NCBI GenBank assembly: GCA_016210515.1
Contig: JACQTZ010000001.1
Location: 1 to 38,010, forward strand
DNA: 38,010 bases
Source: Chloroflexota bacterium
GTDB lineage: Bacteria > Chloroflexota > Dehalococcoidia > UBA2985
Direction: 5' to 3'
Part shown: positions 1 through 6,898 of the stretch, in pieces
Layout: the number at the start of each line of letters is the position of its first letter
Position numbering within the stretch: the first letter of the stretch is position 1
Made by a program: the position numbers and the translations under genes
The notes under the pieces: model-generated
Seen by the model: only the letters and a program-made list of their open reading frames with translations
Databases searched by the model: none
Told to the model about the DNA's origin: nothing

Positions 1-146
1 CCATCCCCCTGACCCCTTTCCCTTCGGCAAGCTCAGGGCAAGCTCTGGCCAGGAAGGGGGGAGAAATCATATCTGAGGGACACCCTCAGACTCCCGACAA
101 AGGGGTTTCGCCCCTCTGCACACCCCATGTTTCCGCAGCCTACTAG
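1..146 (-). mobile_element. Miniature inverted-repeat element, family B, copy 1 (cut by window edge)
   Basis: Read on the minus strand from 146, this stretch starts CTAG, then TAGGCTG, then CGGAAA, and continues into a GC-rich body with an AGAGGGGCG core. That order matches the element at 3619-3782 (CTAG, about 8 nt, CGGAAA, then CAGAGGGGGCG) and the internal part of the copy at 4978-5130. The body also holds a REP-like stretch around 20-47 (CTTCGGCAAGCTCAGGGC) related to the one near 6077. The far end lies outside the window, so the second terminal repeat cannot be seen. No protein is encoded. The family assignment rests on similarity by eye. Confidence 0.5.
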
Positions 147-161
147 GCGAGGCGCTGCTGA

Positions 162-190
162 TTGCCATTTGTATGCGCCACTGCTATATT
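162..190 (+). promoter_or_regulatory. Promoter for tRNA-Arg
   Basis: A -35 TTGCCA (162-167) and a -10 TATATT (185-190) are separated by 17 nt. The predicted start near 197 is about 6 nt before the mature tRNA 5' end at 203. Housekeeping sigma-70-type promoter; moeA may be co-transcribed with the tRNA. Confidence 0.6.
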
Positions 191-202
191 AGCTTTAGTC
201 AG

Positions 203-277
203 GCCCCTGTAGCTCAGAGGATAGAGCACTGGCCTCCGAAGCCAGGTGCGCGGGTTCGAGTCCCGCCGGGGGCACCA
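203..277 (+). tRNA. tRNA-Arg (anticodon CCG)
   Basis: The cloverleaf closes fully. The acceptor stem GCCCCTG (203-209) pairs with CGGGGGC (267-273), followed by discriminator A (274) and an encoded CCA (275-277). The anticodon stem CTGGC/GCCAG holds the loop CTCCGAA, giving anticodon CCG, which reads the Arg codon CGG. The T stem GCGGG/CCCGC (250-254/262-266) encloses TTCGAGT. The variable loop is 4 nt. No integrase gene or attachment-site duplication was seen next to it. moeA begins 13 nt downstream. Confidence 0.96.
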
Positions 278-290
278 CGAGGATTCATTG

Positions 291-1523
291 ATGCCTGAGC
301 TATTCACGGTGGTTACCCCTTCTGAAGCCCTGATTAGGCTGCATTCCCATGTAAGCCATCGGGTCGACAGCGAGGAGGTCAAGACCAGCCTGTCCGTGGG
401 GCGGATCACCGCCGGAGCTATCCACGTCCCTGCCGACCTTCCTGCCTTTCCACGTTCCACCATGGACGGCTACGCCGTCAGAGCTGGCGACACCTACGGA
501 GCCAGCGAGGCTATTCCAGCATACCTCAATGTGGTAGGAGAGATTCCCATGGGCAGGCCTGCCGGGCTCGCCGTGCACCGTGGAGAGGCGGCGCTGGTGC
601 ACACCGGAGGTATGCTGGCCCAGGGGGCCAATGCCGTGGTGATGGTGGAAAACACCCAGTACGTAGACAAGACCACTATTGAGGTGATGCGTCCCGTGGC
701 TCCCGGAGAGAACGTTCTCCAGGTAGGCGACGATGTGAGGGCTGGCCAGCTCCTTTTCCCTCCTGGGCATCTTCTGCGGCCTCAGGACATTGGAGGGCTG
801 ATGGGCCTGGGTATAGCCCGCACTATCGTGTCTCGCAGGCCGTTGGTGTCTATACTGTCCACGGGAGACGAGCTGGTATCCCCAGAGCAGGAGCTGGGCC
901 CGGGCAAGATACGGGACATCAACACCTACAGCCTGTCGGCCATTACCTCGCAGGTGGGGGCTACTCCCATCGCCATGGGCATCGTTGGCGATAGCTACCC
1001 TGAGCTGAGGGATGCAGCAATGGATGCCTTGGAGCGGTCGGACATGCTGGTCATCTCCGCGGGTAGCTCTGTGAGCACCAGGGACATGACCTCCCAGGTC
1101 ATAGCGTCCCTGGGCCAACCTGGAGTGCTGGTGCACGGGGTCTCCATAAGGCCCGGGAAGCCCACCATCCTGGCCTCGGTGGGCGGCAAGCCTGCCATCG
1201 GCCTGCCTGGCAACCCGGTGTCGGCCCTGGTCATCTTCGACCTCTTTGCCGTGCCCGCCATGTACTGGCTGGCGGGATGCCAGCAACCGCCGGCTCGTCC
1301 CACGGTAACGGCGCGCCTTACCCACAACATCGCCTCGCTTTCAGGACGTGAGGACTACATCCCCGTTAAGCTGGAGGCCACCGAGGATGGGATGCTGGCG
1401 GTCCCCATTTTCGGCGAGTCCAATCTTATCTCGACCATGATTAAAGCCGACGGCATGGCCCGTGTTCCCCTGGACCAGGCCGGGCTCTCGGCGGGAGAAA
1501 TCGTGTCGGTGCGGCTGTTTTAG
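291..1523 (+). CDS. moeA: Molybdopterin molybdenumtransferase MoeA
   Basis: MoeA inserts molybdate into adenylylated molybdopterin in the last step of molybdenum cofactor synthesis, in the cytoplasm. The 410-residue protein has the usual MoeA length and motifs: STMDGYA at residues 56-62, STGDEL near 190, GKIRDINTY after it, and GLPGNPVSA near 304, which is the MPT-binding MoCF domain. The C-terminal domain IV is present. The start at 291 was chosen because an upstream in-frame GTG at 246 lies inside the tRNA; a purine-rich GAGGA sits before the ATG. The next gene is a second, fused MoeA paralogue. In organisms with two MoeA proteins a division between molybdenum and tungsten has been proposed, but nothing in this sequence shows which metal either copy uses. 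No other Moco synthesis gene (moaA, moaC, mogA) is in the window. Confidence 0.92.
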   Translation: MPELFTVVTPSEALIRLHSHVSHRVDSEEVKTSLSVGRITAGAIHVPADLPAFPRSTMDGYAVRAGDTYGASEAIPAYLNVVGEIPMGRPAGLAVHRGEAALVHTGGMLAQGANAVVMVENTQYVDKTTIEVMRPVAPGENVLQVGDDVRAGQLLFPPGHLLRPQDIGGLMGLGIARTIVSRRPLVSILSTGDELVSPEQELGPGKIRDINTYSLSAITSQVGATPIAMGIVGDSYPELRDAAMDALERSDMLVISAGSSVSTRDMTSQVIASLGQPGVLVHGVSIRPGKPTILASVGGKPAIGLPGNPVSALVIFDLFAVPAMYWLAGCQQPPARPTVTARLTHNIASLSGREDYIPVKLEATEDGMLAVPIFGESNLISTMIKADGMARVPLDQAGLSAGEIVSVRLF

Positions 1524-1528
1524 GGAGC

Positions 1529-1673
1529 CTAGTACGTGGTTTCGCAAATTCGCGTACGCAATGCCAGTCCGACCCCGCTCACCCTGAGCCTGTCGAAGGG
1601 TGAAACGCTCATGGGTCTACAGGTTCACCACGAGCGGTTAATAAACGCGCTCTTTTCCGAAGGTAGGTACTAG
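1529..1673. mobile_element. Miniature inverted-repeat element, family A, copy 1
   Basis: A 145-bp non-coding element starts CTAGTAC and ends GTACTAG. Thirteen bases in from each end is a second matched block: TCGCAAAT on the left (1542-1549) and, read from the right, TCGGAAAA (1660-1653). Another copy with the same layout lies at 20306-20444. The interior includes a GAGCCTGTCGAAGG-type repeat (about 1583-1606). The right end stops 2 bp before the ATG of the fused MoeA, so the GAAGGT that could act as its ribosome-binding site (1659-1664) belongs to the element. No transposase is encoded, so it would be non-autonomous. Confidence 0.65.
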
Positions 1674-1675
1674 TC

Positions 1676-3604
1676 ATGCAGCGAAAAGTGTACCTGGAAA
1701 ACATCCCCCTGGATGATGCTCTGGCCCGATTCTATGGTGCTCTGGAAGGAGAAGGGGCGTTGCAAACCCTGCCAGGAGAGTTGGTCCCCCTGGATCAGGC
1801 TCTGGGCCGTGTGACTGCCCAGCCCGTGTGGGCCAGGATTTCCTCGCCTCACTATCACTCTGCTGCCATGGACGGCGTAGTGGTATGGGCCGAGGACACC
1901 TACGGGGCATCCAAAACATCGCCCCTCCTGCTCAAGGTTGGGGAGCAGGCCCGTTGGGTGGATACCGGCGACCCCGTGCCTCCGGGATTCAACGCCGTCA
2001 TCATGGTCGAGGACGTCCAGCCCATGGACGACGACCATATCCAGATCATGGCCGCGGTGGCCGCCTGGCAGCACATCCGCCTGCTGGGGGAGGACATAGT
2101 GGCCACGGAGCTGGTGCTGCCTGAGAACCATCGCATAGGCCCTTCCGACCTGGGGGCCATGGCCGCCGCGGGGATTGCACAGGTAGAGGTGCGAAGGAAA
2201 CCTCTGGTCACCATTATTCCCACCGGCACGGAGCTGGTGAGGCCGGGAGACCCCCTGGAGGCGGGCAAGATCATCGAGTACAACTCCCTGGTAATGGCGG
2301 CCCAAGTGGAGGAGTGGGGCGGACATCCTGTACGCCATTCCATCGTACCGGACGACTTCCAGCGAATCAAAACGGCGGTGCAAGAAGCCCTGGAGGTCTC
2401 CGATGTGGTGATACTCAACGCCGGCTCCTCCGCTGGCTCAGAGGACTACACGTCCCAGGTGGTGTCCGAGGTGGGAGAATTGCTGGTTCACGGGATAGCC
2501 GTCAGGCCAGGGCATCCGGTGGTGCTGGGTGTAGTGGGCAACAAGCCCATCATCGGCGTGCCTGGATATCCCGTGTCTTGTGTCCTCACCATGGACATCG
2601 TTACCAAGCCTCTTATCGGCCGTCTTCTCGGTGTCCTGCCCCCGTCTAGGCCCAAACTCACCGCGGTGATGAGCCGCAAAGTCCTTTCCCCCATGGGCGA
2701 GGACGAGTTCCTGCGAGTGAAGGTGGGCAAGGTAGGAGACCGCCTGATAGCCACGCCCCTCAACCGAGGGGCAGGAGTCATCATGTCTCTGGTGCGAGCC
2801 GATGGCCTGGTTCGCATCCCTCGGTTCTCCGAGGGGGTGGAGGCAGGCTCCAATGTAGAGGTGGAGCTGCTGCGACCCCAGGAGGAGGTGGAGAACACCA
2901 TCGTGGTCATCGGCAGCCACGACATGACCTTGGACCTGCTGGGCAGCATGCTCCACAAGTACCACCCGGCCCTGAGCCTGTCGTCGTCCAACGTGGGAAG
3001 CCTGGGCGGCTTGCAGGCCCTCAGAAGGGGTGAGGCGCACATGGCCGGCTCCCACCTCCTGGATGAGGACACGGGGGAATACAACATCTCTTACATTCAA
3101 AGGGTTCTGGAAGGTCAGGAAATAGTGCTGGTAAACCTGGTGTACCGAGAGCAGGGAATGATTGTCCCCAGGGGCAATCCAAAAGCCATTCGCAGCCTGG
3201 CAGACTTGACTCGGAAAGACGTGTCCTTCGTCAATCGCCAGAGAGGGTCAGGGACCAGGGTGCTCCTGGACTACGAGCTGAGCAGGGCAGGGATAGACCC
3301 CAAAGGGATCATCGGGTACGATCGGGATGAGTACACCCACACGGGGGTGGCCGCGGCCGTGGCCAGTGGCACTGCCGACGTAGGGCTGGGCATCATGGCC
3401 GCGGCAAAAGCCCTGGCCCTGGACTTCGTTCCCCTCTTGAAGGAGCGCTACGACCTGGTGATACCCAGGGCCTACTACGAAAGCTCGCTCCTACAGCCTC
3501 TCTTGGACATTATTCGCCAGCCCGGCTTCCAGGCCCAGGTGGTGGCCCTGGGTGGCTACGACACCTCCCAGACAGGGCAAGTAGTAGCCGAGCTGCCAGG
3601 GTGA
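1676..3604 (+). CDS. MoeA fused to a C-terminal periplasmic-binding-like domain (molybdopterin biosynthesis protein)
   Basis: The 642-residue protein has a complete MoeA part (residues 1 to about 400) followed by a substrate-binding-like domain (about 407-642) of the PBP_like type known in other MoeA fusions. The fused domain resembles type 2 ligand-binding proteins for oxyanions but has no signal peptide, so it should act in the cytoplasm, possibly sensing or handing over molybdate or tungstate. The MoeA part keeps VPGYPVSC and AVRPGHPVV, but the usual STMDGYA signature is changed to AMDGVVV at 64-70. That suggests altered substrate handling compared with the upstream MoeA. It lies 152 bp downstream of moeA and the gap is almost entirely a family A element, which also supplies the weak Shine-Dalgarno. 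The two genes were probably a simple pair before insertion. Family is clear; metal preference is unknown. Confidence 0.88.
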   Translation: MQRKVYLENIPLDDALARFYGALEGEGALQTLPGELVPLDQALGRVTAQPVWARISSPHYHSAAMDGVVVWAEDTYGASKTSPLLLKVGEQARWVDTGDPVPPGFNAVIMVEDVQPMDDDHIQIMAAVAAWQHIRLLGEDIVATELVLPENHRIGPSDLGAMAAAGIAQVEVRRKPLVTIIPTGTELVRPGDPLEAGKIIEYNSLVMAAQVEEWGGHPVRHSIVPDDFQRIKTAVQEALEVSDVVILNAGSSAGSEDYTSQVVSEVGELLVHGIAVRPGHPVVLGVVGNKPIIGVPGYPVSCVLTMDIVTKPLIGRLLGVLPPSRPKLTAVMSRKVLSPMGEDEFLRVKVGKVGDRLIATPLNRGAGVIMSLVRADGLVRIPRFSEGVEAGSNVEVELLRPQEEVENTIVVIGSHDMTLDLLGSMLHKYHPALSLSSSNVGSLGGLQALRRGEAHMAGSHLLDEDTGEYNISYIQRVLEGQEIVLVNLVYREQGMIVPRGNPKAIRSLADLTRKDVSFVNRQRGSGTRVLLDYELSRAGIDPKGIIGYDRDEYTHTGVAAAVASGTADVGLGIMAAAKALALDFVPLLKERYDLVIPRAYYESSLLQPLLDIIRQPGFQAQVVALGGYDTSQTGQVVAELPG

Positions 3605-3618
3605 GCGCGCCTTTCGAC

Positions 3619-3782
3619 GACTAGAGACTGTTCGGAAATCCTGGTCTGGGGCAGTCCAGAGGGGGCGAGCCCCTTCTGACGGGGGTCTGGGGGTGTCCCC
3701 CAGGTTTCTTTTTCTCCCCCGCTCCCTTGCCAAGGGAGCGGGGGACACAATGGGGTGAGGGTTTTCCGAATAGCTTCTAGTC
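3619..3782. mobile_element. Miniature inverted-repeat element, family B, copy 2
   Basis: The left end, GACTAGAGACTGTTCGGAAA (3619-3638), and the right end read in reverse, GACTAGAAGCTATTCGGAAA (3782-3763), match at 17 of 20 positions. The 164-bp unit is GC-rich with internal hairpins, for example GCTCCCTTG/CAAGGGAGC near 3721-3738, and has no coding capacity. It accounts for half of the gene-free gap 3605-3921; the remaining 140 bp to the next stop codon show nothing recognisable. Related units lie at 1-146 and 4978-5130. Confidence 0.65.
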
Positions 3783-3921
3783 AGATGAGGGCATCCACCA
3801 GCGACGGCCTGTTTCCTGTAACTGTTGTGTCCTCTACGAGCAAGCGCCCAGTCAATCAGGCGTTGCCCTGCGACTAACTCGCGTAACCTTCGCCCCAGGT
3901 CCATGTGGTCGCCAGTACAGC

Positions 3922-4425
3922 CTACACGTATCGTGCCGCGGCCATGGCAGCCAGGATAACCAGGCCCAGGGCGACGTTGATACGGCTGAGGGTGGATACG
4001 CGCTCAGCCATCTGTCCCATCTGCCGGGCCTGGTCAGGACTGGGGGGACCCTTGAGGGCGCTGGCCATCTTGCCCAGGCGGGCGGCGGTGGGCGTGACGA
4101 GGCCAAAACCCACTACGCCAGCAGCTATGGTGGTCAGGATGCCGATGAAGATGGCCCAACCCCACCCGGTTTCCAGGAAGGTGCCCAGGCCGTTCCAGCG
4201 TGTATTGAGGGTCATAGTAACCCCACTGACGAAAACGATGATGTAGCTGACCATCTGCACGGGTGCCAGAATGGGCATCAGCGCCCCCATGACCGGGTTC
4301 TGGATACCGGCCCCCAGACGTCGCAGCCGAGGCTCCAGGAACAGGGTAAGAAAGAAGATGTTCCCCACGAGCAGCACGCCAAAGACAATGTGCAGCACCC
4401 GCTGAATCACCATCCAGGTATCCAT
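3922..4425 (-). CDS. Four-helix membrane protein, DUF2269/CopD-like
   Basis: The 167-residue protein has about four hydrophobic segments (roughly residues 7-29, 52-75, 86-110, 142-165), giving an integral inner-membrane protein. The pattern, including an early HIVFGVLLVGNIFF helix, resembles DUF2269 and the related CopD-like group, whose biochemical roles are poorly defined. The start at 4425 was preferred over a GTG at 4431 because AGGAGG sits 5 nt before the ATG. A well-formed promoter (4458-4486, minus strand) fires away from the fur promoter. Being back to back with a Fur-family regulator and a nickel/cobalt permease suggests a link to metal handling, but this is context only. Confidence 0.75.
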   Translation of the reverse strand: MDTWMVIQRVLHIVFGVLLVGNIFFLTLFLEPRLRRLGAGIQNPVMGALMPILAPVQMVSYIIVFVSGVTMTLNTRWNGLGTFLETGWGWAIFIGILTTIAAGVVGFGLVTPTAARLGKMASALKGPPSPDQARQMGQMAERVSTLSRINVALGLVILAAMAAARYV

Positions 4426-4457
4426 AGCCACCTCCTCTTAGGGGATGCGATTGCCCG

Positions 4458-4486
4458 ATTGTATGAGCCATACCTAGCATAGTCAA
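4458..4486 (-). promoter_or_regulatory. Promoter of the DUF2269-like gene
   Basis: On the minus strand TTGACT (4486-4481), a 17-nt spacer and TACAAT (4463-4458). The expected start near 4451 gives a leader of about 26 nt carrying AGGAGG. It is arranged back to back with the fur promoter 9 bp away. Confidence 0.65.
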
Positions 4487-4494
4487 GAGCCGTA

Positions 4495-4523
4495 TTGACA
4501 CCGTAGTGCATTAGCGTTAAGAT
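4495..4523 (+). promoter_or_regulatory. Promoter of the Fur-family gene
   Basis: A perfect -35 TTGACA (4495-4500) is followed after 17 nt by TAAGAT (4518-4523). The predicted start, about 4530, falls inside the dyad at 4528-4543. Confidence 0.6.
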
Positions 4524-4527
4524 ACAA

Positions 4528-4543
4528 TTGCGAGTAGTTGCAA
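4528..4543 (+). promoter_or_regulatory. Candidate operator for the Fur-family regulator
   Basis: The sequence TTGCGAGTAGTTGCAA is an imperfect dyad with TTGC/GCAA outer arms. It overlaps the expected transcription start of the regulator gene, so binding there would block its own synthesis. It resembles the box of the nickel-responsive Fur homologue Nur of Streptomyces (TTGCAA-N5-TTGCAA), though with one base less between the half-sites. Assignment is by position and resemblance only. Confidence 0.45.
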
Positions 4544-4552
4544 CAGATACCT

Positions 4553-4981
4553 ATGTCGATACACAGCTCCGTAATACAGACCCTTCGAGAGGCAGGATAC
4601 CGCCTGACACCCCAGCGCATGATGGTGCTCCAGGCCATCGCTGAAAGCAGGGGACACGTGACTGCCGAGGCCATTCACCAGCAGGCGGTAAAGACATACC
4701 CCTACCTGGACATAGCCACCGTATATCGAATACTGCACCTCCTCAAAGAGTTGCACCTGGTAACGGAGATAGACCTGGCGGGAGGCTCTGCCAGATACGA
4801 GGTGGCGGTGCTCAACAAGCACCATCACATGGTCTGCCGCGAGTGCGGACGCACCTTTGACCTGAGCACTTCCTACCTGGAGGAGCTTCGCACCCGCCTC
4901 ATAAAAGAGTTTGGTTTTGAGCCGGACCTGGAGCACTTCGCCATCGGCGGCCTGTGCGCTGGCTGTGCCCCAAGAACCTAG
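4553..4981 (+). CDS. Fur-family metal-responsive transcriptional regulator
   Basis: The 142-residue protein has the Fur winged-helix domain (about 5-85), including the GYRLTPQR helix and DIATVYRILHLL recognition region, followed by the dimerisation/metal domain with HHHMVCREC. Two Cys pairs, C95/C98 and C135/C138, match the structural zinc site common to the family; His 90-92 are likely part of the regulatory metal site. The start at 4553 gives the usual N-terminal length; an upstream TTG at 4538 lies in the probable operator. No strong Shine-Dalgarno is seen. The next gene on the same strand is a nickel/cobalt permease, so a nickel-responsive (Nur-like) role is plausible; Zur, PerR or Fur activity cannot be excluded from sequence. 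Its TAG stop codon overlaps the CTAG at the end of a family B element. Confidence 0.9.
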   Translation: MSIHSSVIQTLREAGYRLTPQRMMVLQAIAESRGHVTAEAIHQQAVKTYPYLDIATVYRILHLLKELHLVTEIDLAGGSARYEVAVLNKHHHMVCRECGRTFDLSTSYLEELRTRLIKEFGFEPDLEHFAIGGLCAGCAPRT

Positions 4982-5130
4982 ACGGCTGCTGAAGAAAAGG
5001 AGTCCAGAGGGGCCTTGCCCCTTTGGCAAGGGGGTTGGGGGATGTGCCTCCATATTCAAAATCCCATCTCCCTCTCAAGGGGGAGAGGGAGACATAGAGG
5101 GTGAGGGTTCTTATTCGCTCAAGCAAGGAG
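4978..5130. mobile_element. Family B element, decayed copy 3, between regulator and permease
   Basis: From CTAG at 4978 the sequence follows the 3619-3782 element in order: AGTCCAGAGGGG core near 5000, a GGGGGTTGGGGGATGT block, a TCCCTCTC/GAGAGGGA hairpin near 5070-5090 and a GGGTGAGGGTT block near 5099-5109. The right terminal repeat is no longer clear, so the end is approximate. The element lies between the fur stop and the permease start and carries no gene. Confidence 0.5.
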
Positions 5131-5139
5131 TAGATTTCT

Positions 5140-5877
5140 TTGGATATCGGATCAGGGGCAATCGCAGCGCTGGTGCTGGGCCTTCTGCTGGGCCTGAAGC
5201 ACGCCACCGATGCCGACCACGTGGTGGCCGTATCCACCATCGTCAGCGAGTATCGCAATGCCTGGCGCGGCCTGTGGGTCGGGGCCTCCTGGGGGCTGGG
5301 GCACACCACGCCGCTGCTTATTTTGGGCATCATCATCCTATTGCTGAAGGACCCCGTGGCCGATCGGTACCAGGCTGTGGCGTCCTACCTGGAGCTCGGC
5401 GTGGGTATCATGCTGGTGGTGCTGGGGTTGCAGGTCTTCTGGAACCTGCGTCGCCGCCTTATCCACTCTCATGAGCATACACACCCACAAGACCCGCACA
5501 GCCATCTTCACACCCATGAGTTGGCTTCGCCACCGGGCAGTCACCACGGCTTCTTTCAGCCGGGCAAACCCTTCTTCAGGCTGAAGTCATACGTGGTCGG
5601 CGTTGTTCATGGGCTGGCAGGCAGCGCGGCCGTGATGCTGGTTGTCCTCACCACCGACGTGGTCTCCTCTTTCATGGTGGGACTCTCATACATCCTGCTA
5701 TTCGGCGTTGGGACTATTCTGTCCATGGCGGCCATAACACTTCTCATGGGGATACCCTTCGCCATCTCCGGGCGGTTCGAGCGCCTAAACCGTGCCATCG
5801 CTCGCGTGGCTGGAACGGCCAGCATCCTCTTTGGACTGTTCCTGATGTACGAGCTTGCCATCGTCGAGGGGTTGTAG
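5140..5877 (+). CDS. NiCoT/NicO-type nickel-cobalt permease (UreH-like)
   Basis: The protein (245 residues) is an integral membrane transporter with about six helices. The first helix carries the nickel/cobalt transporter signature H-x4-D-H as H21-ATDA-D26-H27, essential for metal uptake in characterised NiCoT proteins. Between helices 3 and 4 a cytoplasmic or external loop (about 105-145) is very rich in His (HSHEHTH, HSHLHTH, SHHGF), typical of metal-binding loops. Members of this group take up Ni2+ or Co2+, or serve urease/hydrogenase metallation; no urease or hydrogenase gene is visible here. The start is TTG at 5140, placed 9 nt after AAGGAG. It follows a Fur-family gene on the same strand, so metal-dependent repression is likely, although a family B element now separates them. 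Confidence 0.86.
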   Translation: MDIGSGAIAALVLGLLLGLKHATDADHVVAVSTIVSEYRNAWRGLWVGASWGLGHTTPLLILGIIILLLKDPVADRYQAVASYLELGVGIMLVVLGLQVFWNLRRRLIHSHEHTHPQDPHSHLHTHELASPPGSHHGFFQPGKPFFRLKSYVVGVVHGLAGSAAVMLVVLTTDVVSSFMVGLSYILLFGVGTILSMAAITLLMGIPFAISGRFERLNRAIARVAGTASILFGLFLMYELAIVEGL

Positions 5878-6064
5878 TCCAAAAAGGCGCAGCTCACCCC
5901 AGGCTCATTCTGATTCAGACGATGCCAAGCGCACCTTTTGAGAGCCTTGGAATTCGTTAACGGTAACAAAAAGGAACGGTTGCTTGTTACGCTGACTCCG
6001 TCAGCGGTGGGATGAAGCATCTTGGGTGGGGCCTTCCCAGCTTCATCACCCCCGCTCGTGGTAG

Positions 6065-6091
6065 CTGAGTTTACCCCTTCGGTAAACTCAG
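6065..6091. repeat. REP-like hairpin
   Basis: Arms CTGAGTTTACC (6065-6075) and GGTAAACTCAG (6081-6091) are perfectly complementary over 11 bp with a 5-nt loop. The following GGGCAGGCTTTGAGCGAAGCC belongs to the same repeat family as the stretch at 23-47. Together with the repeat at 6130-6166 this makes up most of the recognisable content of the gene-free gap 5878-6250. Confidence 0.6.
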
Positions 6092-6129
6092 GGCAGGCTT
6101 TGAGCGAAGCCGAAGGGAACCATTCCACC

Positions 6130-6166
6130 GTCATTGCGAGCGAGTCTCCGAGCGTGGCAATCTGGT
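6130..6166. repeat. Interspersed repeat, GTCATTGCGAGCG...GTGGCAATCTGG family, copy 1
   Basis: GTCATTGCGAGCGAGT and GAGCGTGGCAATCTGG form an imperfect inverted repeat (ATTGC/GCAAT outer arms). Sister copies lie at 9397-9434 and 20747-20783. All three are intergenic and flow into a GGGG-rich tail. Confidence 0.65.
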
Positions 6167-6250
6167 GGGGTGGCCTTCTCGCTCCCCTTTGCTTGCACGG
6201 ATTTACGGCATGGATACTGGTGGCTTGTAGGGGCGCGCCCGTAATGCTGG

Positions 6251-6592
6251 CTACAGATACTGGACAAACCGGTTTTGCTTGTCCACCAGGACGTTCTTAG
6301 GCTGTATGGGGGTATCCGTCAGCTCAAACCCCATGACAATGATCTCGTCCCCCACCTTGATCAGGTGGGCCGCAGCGCCGTTCATGCAGATTATTCCAGA
6401 CCCCCTCTCGCCCACCATCACGTAGGTCTCCAGCCGGGCGCCGTTGGTGTTGTCCACCACCATGACCCTCTCTCCGGGCCACAGCCCAGCCTTCTTGATC
6501 AGCTCCTCGTCTATGGTGATGGAGCCGATGTACTCCACGTTGGCATCGGTGACCCTTGCCTTGTGAATCTTGGACCTCAGTACCCAGCGCAT
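6251..6592 (-). CDS. panD: Aspartate 1-decarboxylase
   Basis: PanD decarboxylates L-aspartate to beta-alanine for pantothenate and coenzyme A synthesis. The 113-residue proenzyme has the family's usual length. It must cut itself between Gly23 and Ser24 (YIGSITID) to make the catalytic pyruvoyl group from Ser24. Other family features are visible: KIHKARVTDAN near the N-terminus, VDNTNGARLETYV, and the NGAAAHLIKVGDEIIVMGF segment. The reading frame stays open upstream, but the start at 6592 fits the family N-terminus and has a GGGGAG upstream. A promoter lies at 6653-6681. It stands alone; no panB or panC is in the window. CoA supply fits the many CoA-dependent enzymes nearby, but that is a loose link. 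Confidence 0.94.
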   Translation of the reverse strand: MRWVLRSKIHKARVTDANVEYIGSITIDEELIKKAGLWPGERVMVVDNTNGARLETYVMVGERGSGIICMNGAAAHLIKVGDEIIVMGFELTDTPIQPKNVLVDKQNRFVQYL

Positions 6593-6652
6593 ATTTGTGA
6601 GTCTCCCCTGCAATAGAATGGGTTCCCAGTGGAAGCTCCGATATCGTCGCCC

Positions 6653-6681
6653 ATTATACAGTCTAGTGCGAAAGCCGTCCA
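6653..6681 (-). promoter_or_regulatory. Promoter of panD
   Basis: On the minus strand TGGACG (6681-6676), a 17-nt spacer and a perfect TATAAT (6658-6653). The leader would be about 54 nt. Confidence 0.6.
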
Positions 6682-6828
6682 CTTGGCTACCACGGCGGAG
6701 GTTCCAGGGCTGACAGCAAAAGGCGGACTCAATACACACTACCGTCGGCGCAGGTGGTGGGCCTGGACGAGGGTATCGGCGACGCATGACTCTCCCCGAC
6801 CCGGCCTGATGCGAGACCAAAGGGTACA

Positions 6829-6857
6829 TTGACGCGATGGCGGGGCCAGAATATACT
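6829..6857 (+). promoter_or_regulatory. Promoter upstream of the anchored small protein
   Basis: TTGACG (6829-6834), 17 nt, TATACT (6852-6857). The predicted start is near 6864, inside a perfect hairpin. It could drive both the 6899 gene and the DUF5671 gene behind it. The rest of the gap 6593-6828, apart from the panD promoter, shows nothing clear. Confidence 0.6.
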
Positions 6858-6862
6858 CGCCT

Positions 6863-6878
6863 ATAGCCTGTAGGCTAT
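6863..6878 (+). promoter_or_regulatory. Perfect hairpin at the predicted transcript 5' end
   Basis: ATAGCCT (6863-6869), GT, AGGCTAT (6872-6878): a 7-bp perfect inverted repeat exactly where transcription from the upstream promoter should begin. It could be an operator for an unknown repressor or a 5' RNA stem. Confidence 0.4.
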
Positions 6879-6898
6879 GGCGCGTCGGATTGGTGAAC

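Noticed and set aside
246..290. Longer moeA frame starting at GTG 246
   Set aside because: It begins inside the tRNA-Arg; ATG 291 gives the proper MoeA length.
203..291. tRNA-Arg as integration site of a genomic island
   Set aside because: No integrase gene and no direct repeat of the tRNA 3' end were seen in the window.
143..463. Minus-strand open frame across the tRNA
   Set aside because: Reads through the tRNA and the start of moeA; no protein-like features.
6593..6829. 79-residue extension of PanD
   Set aside because: Not found in the family and crossed by the panD promoter; the start at 6592 fits the self-cleaving proenzyme.
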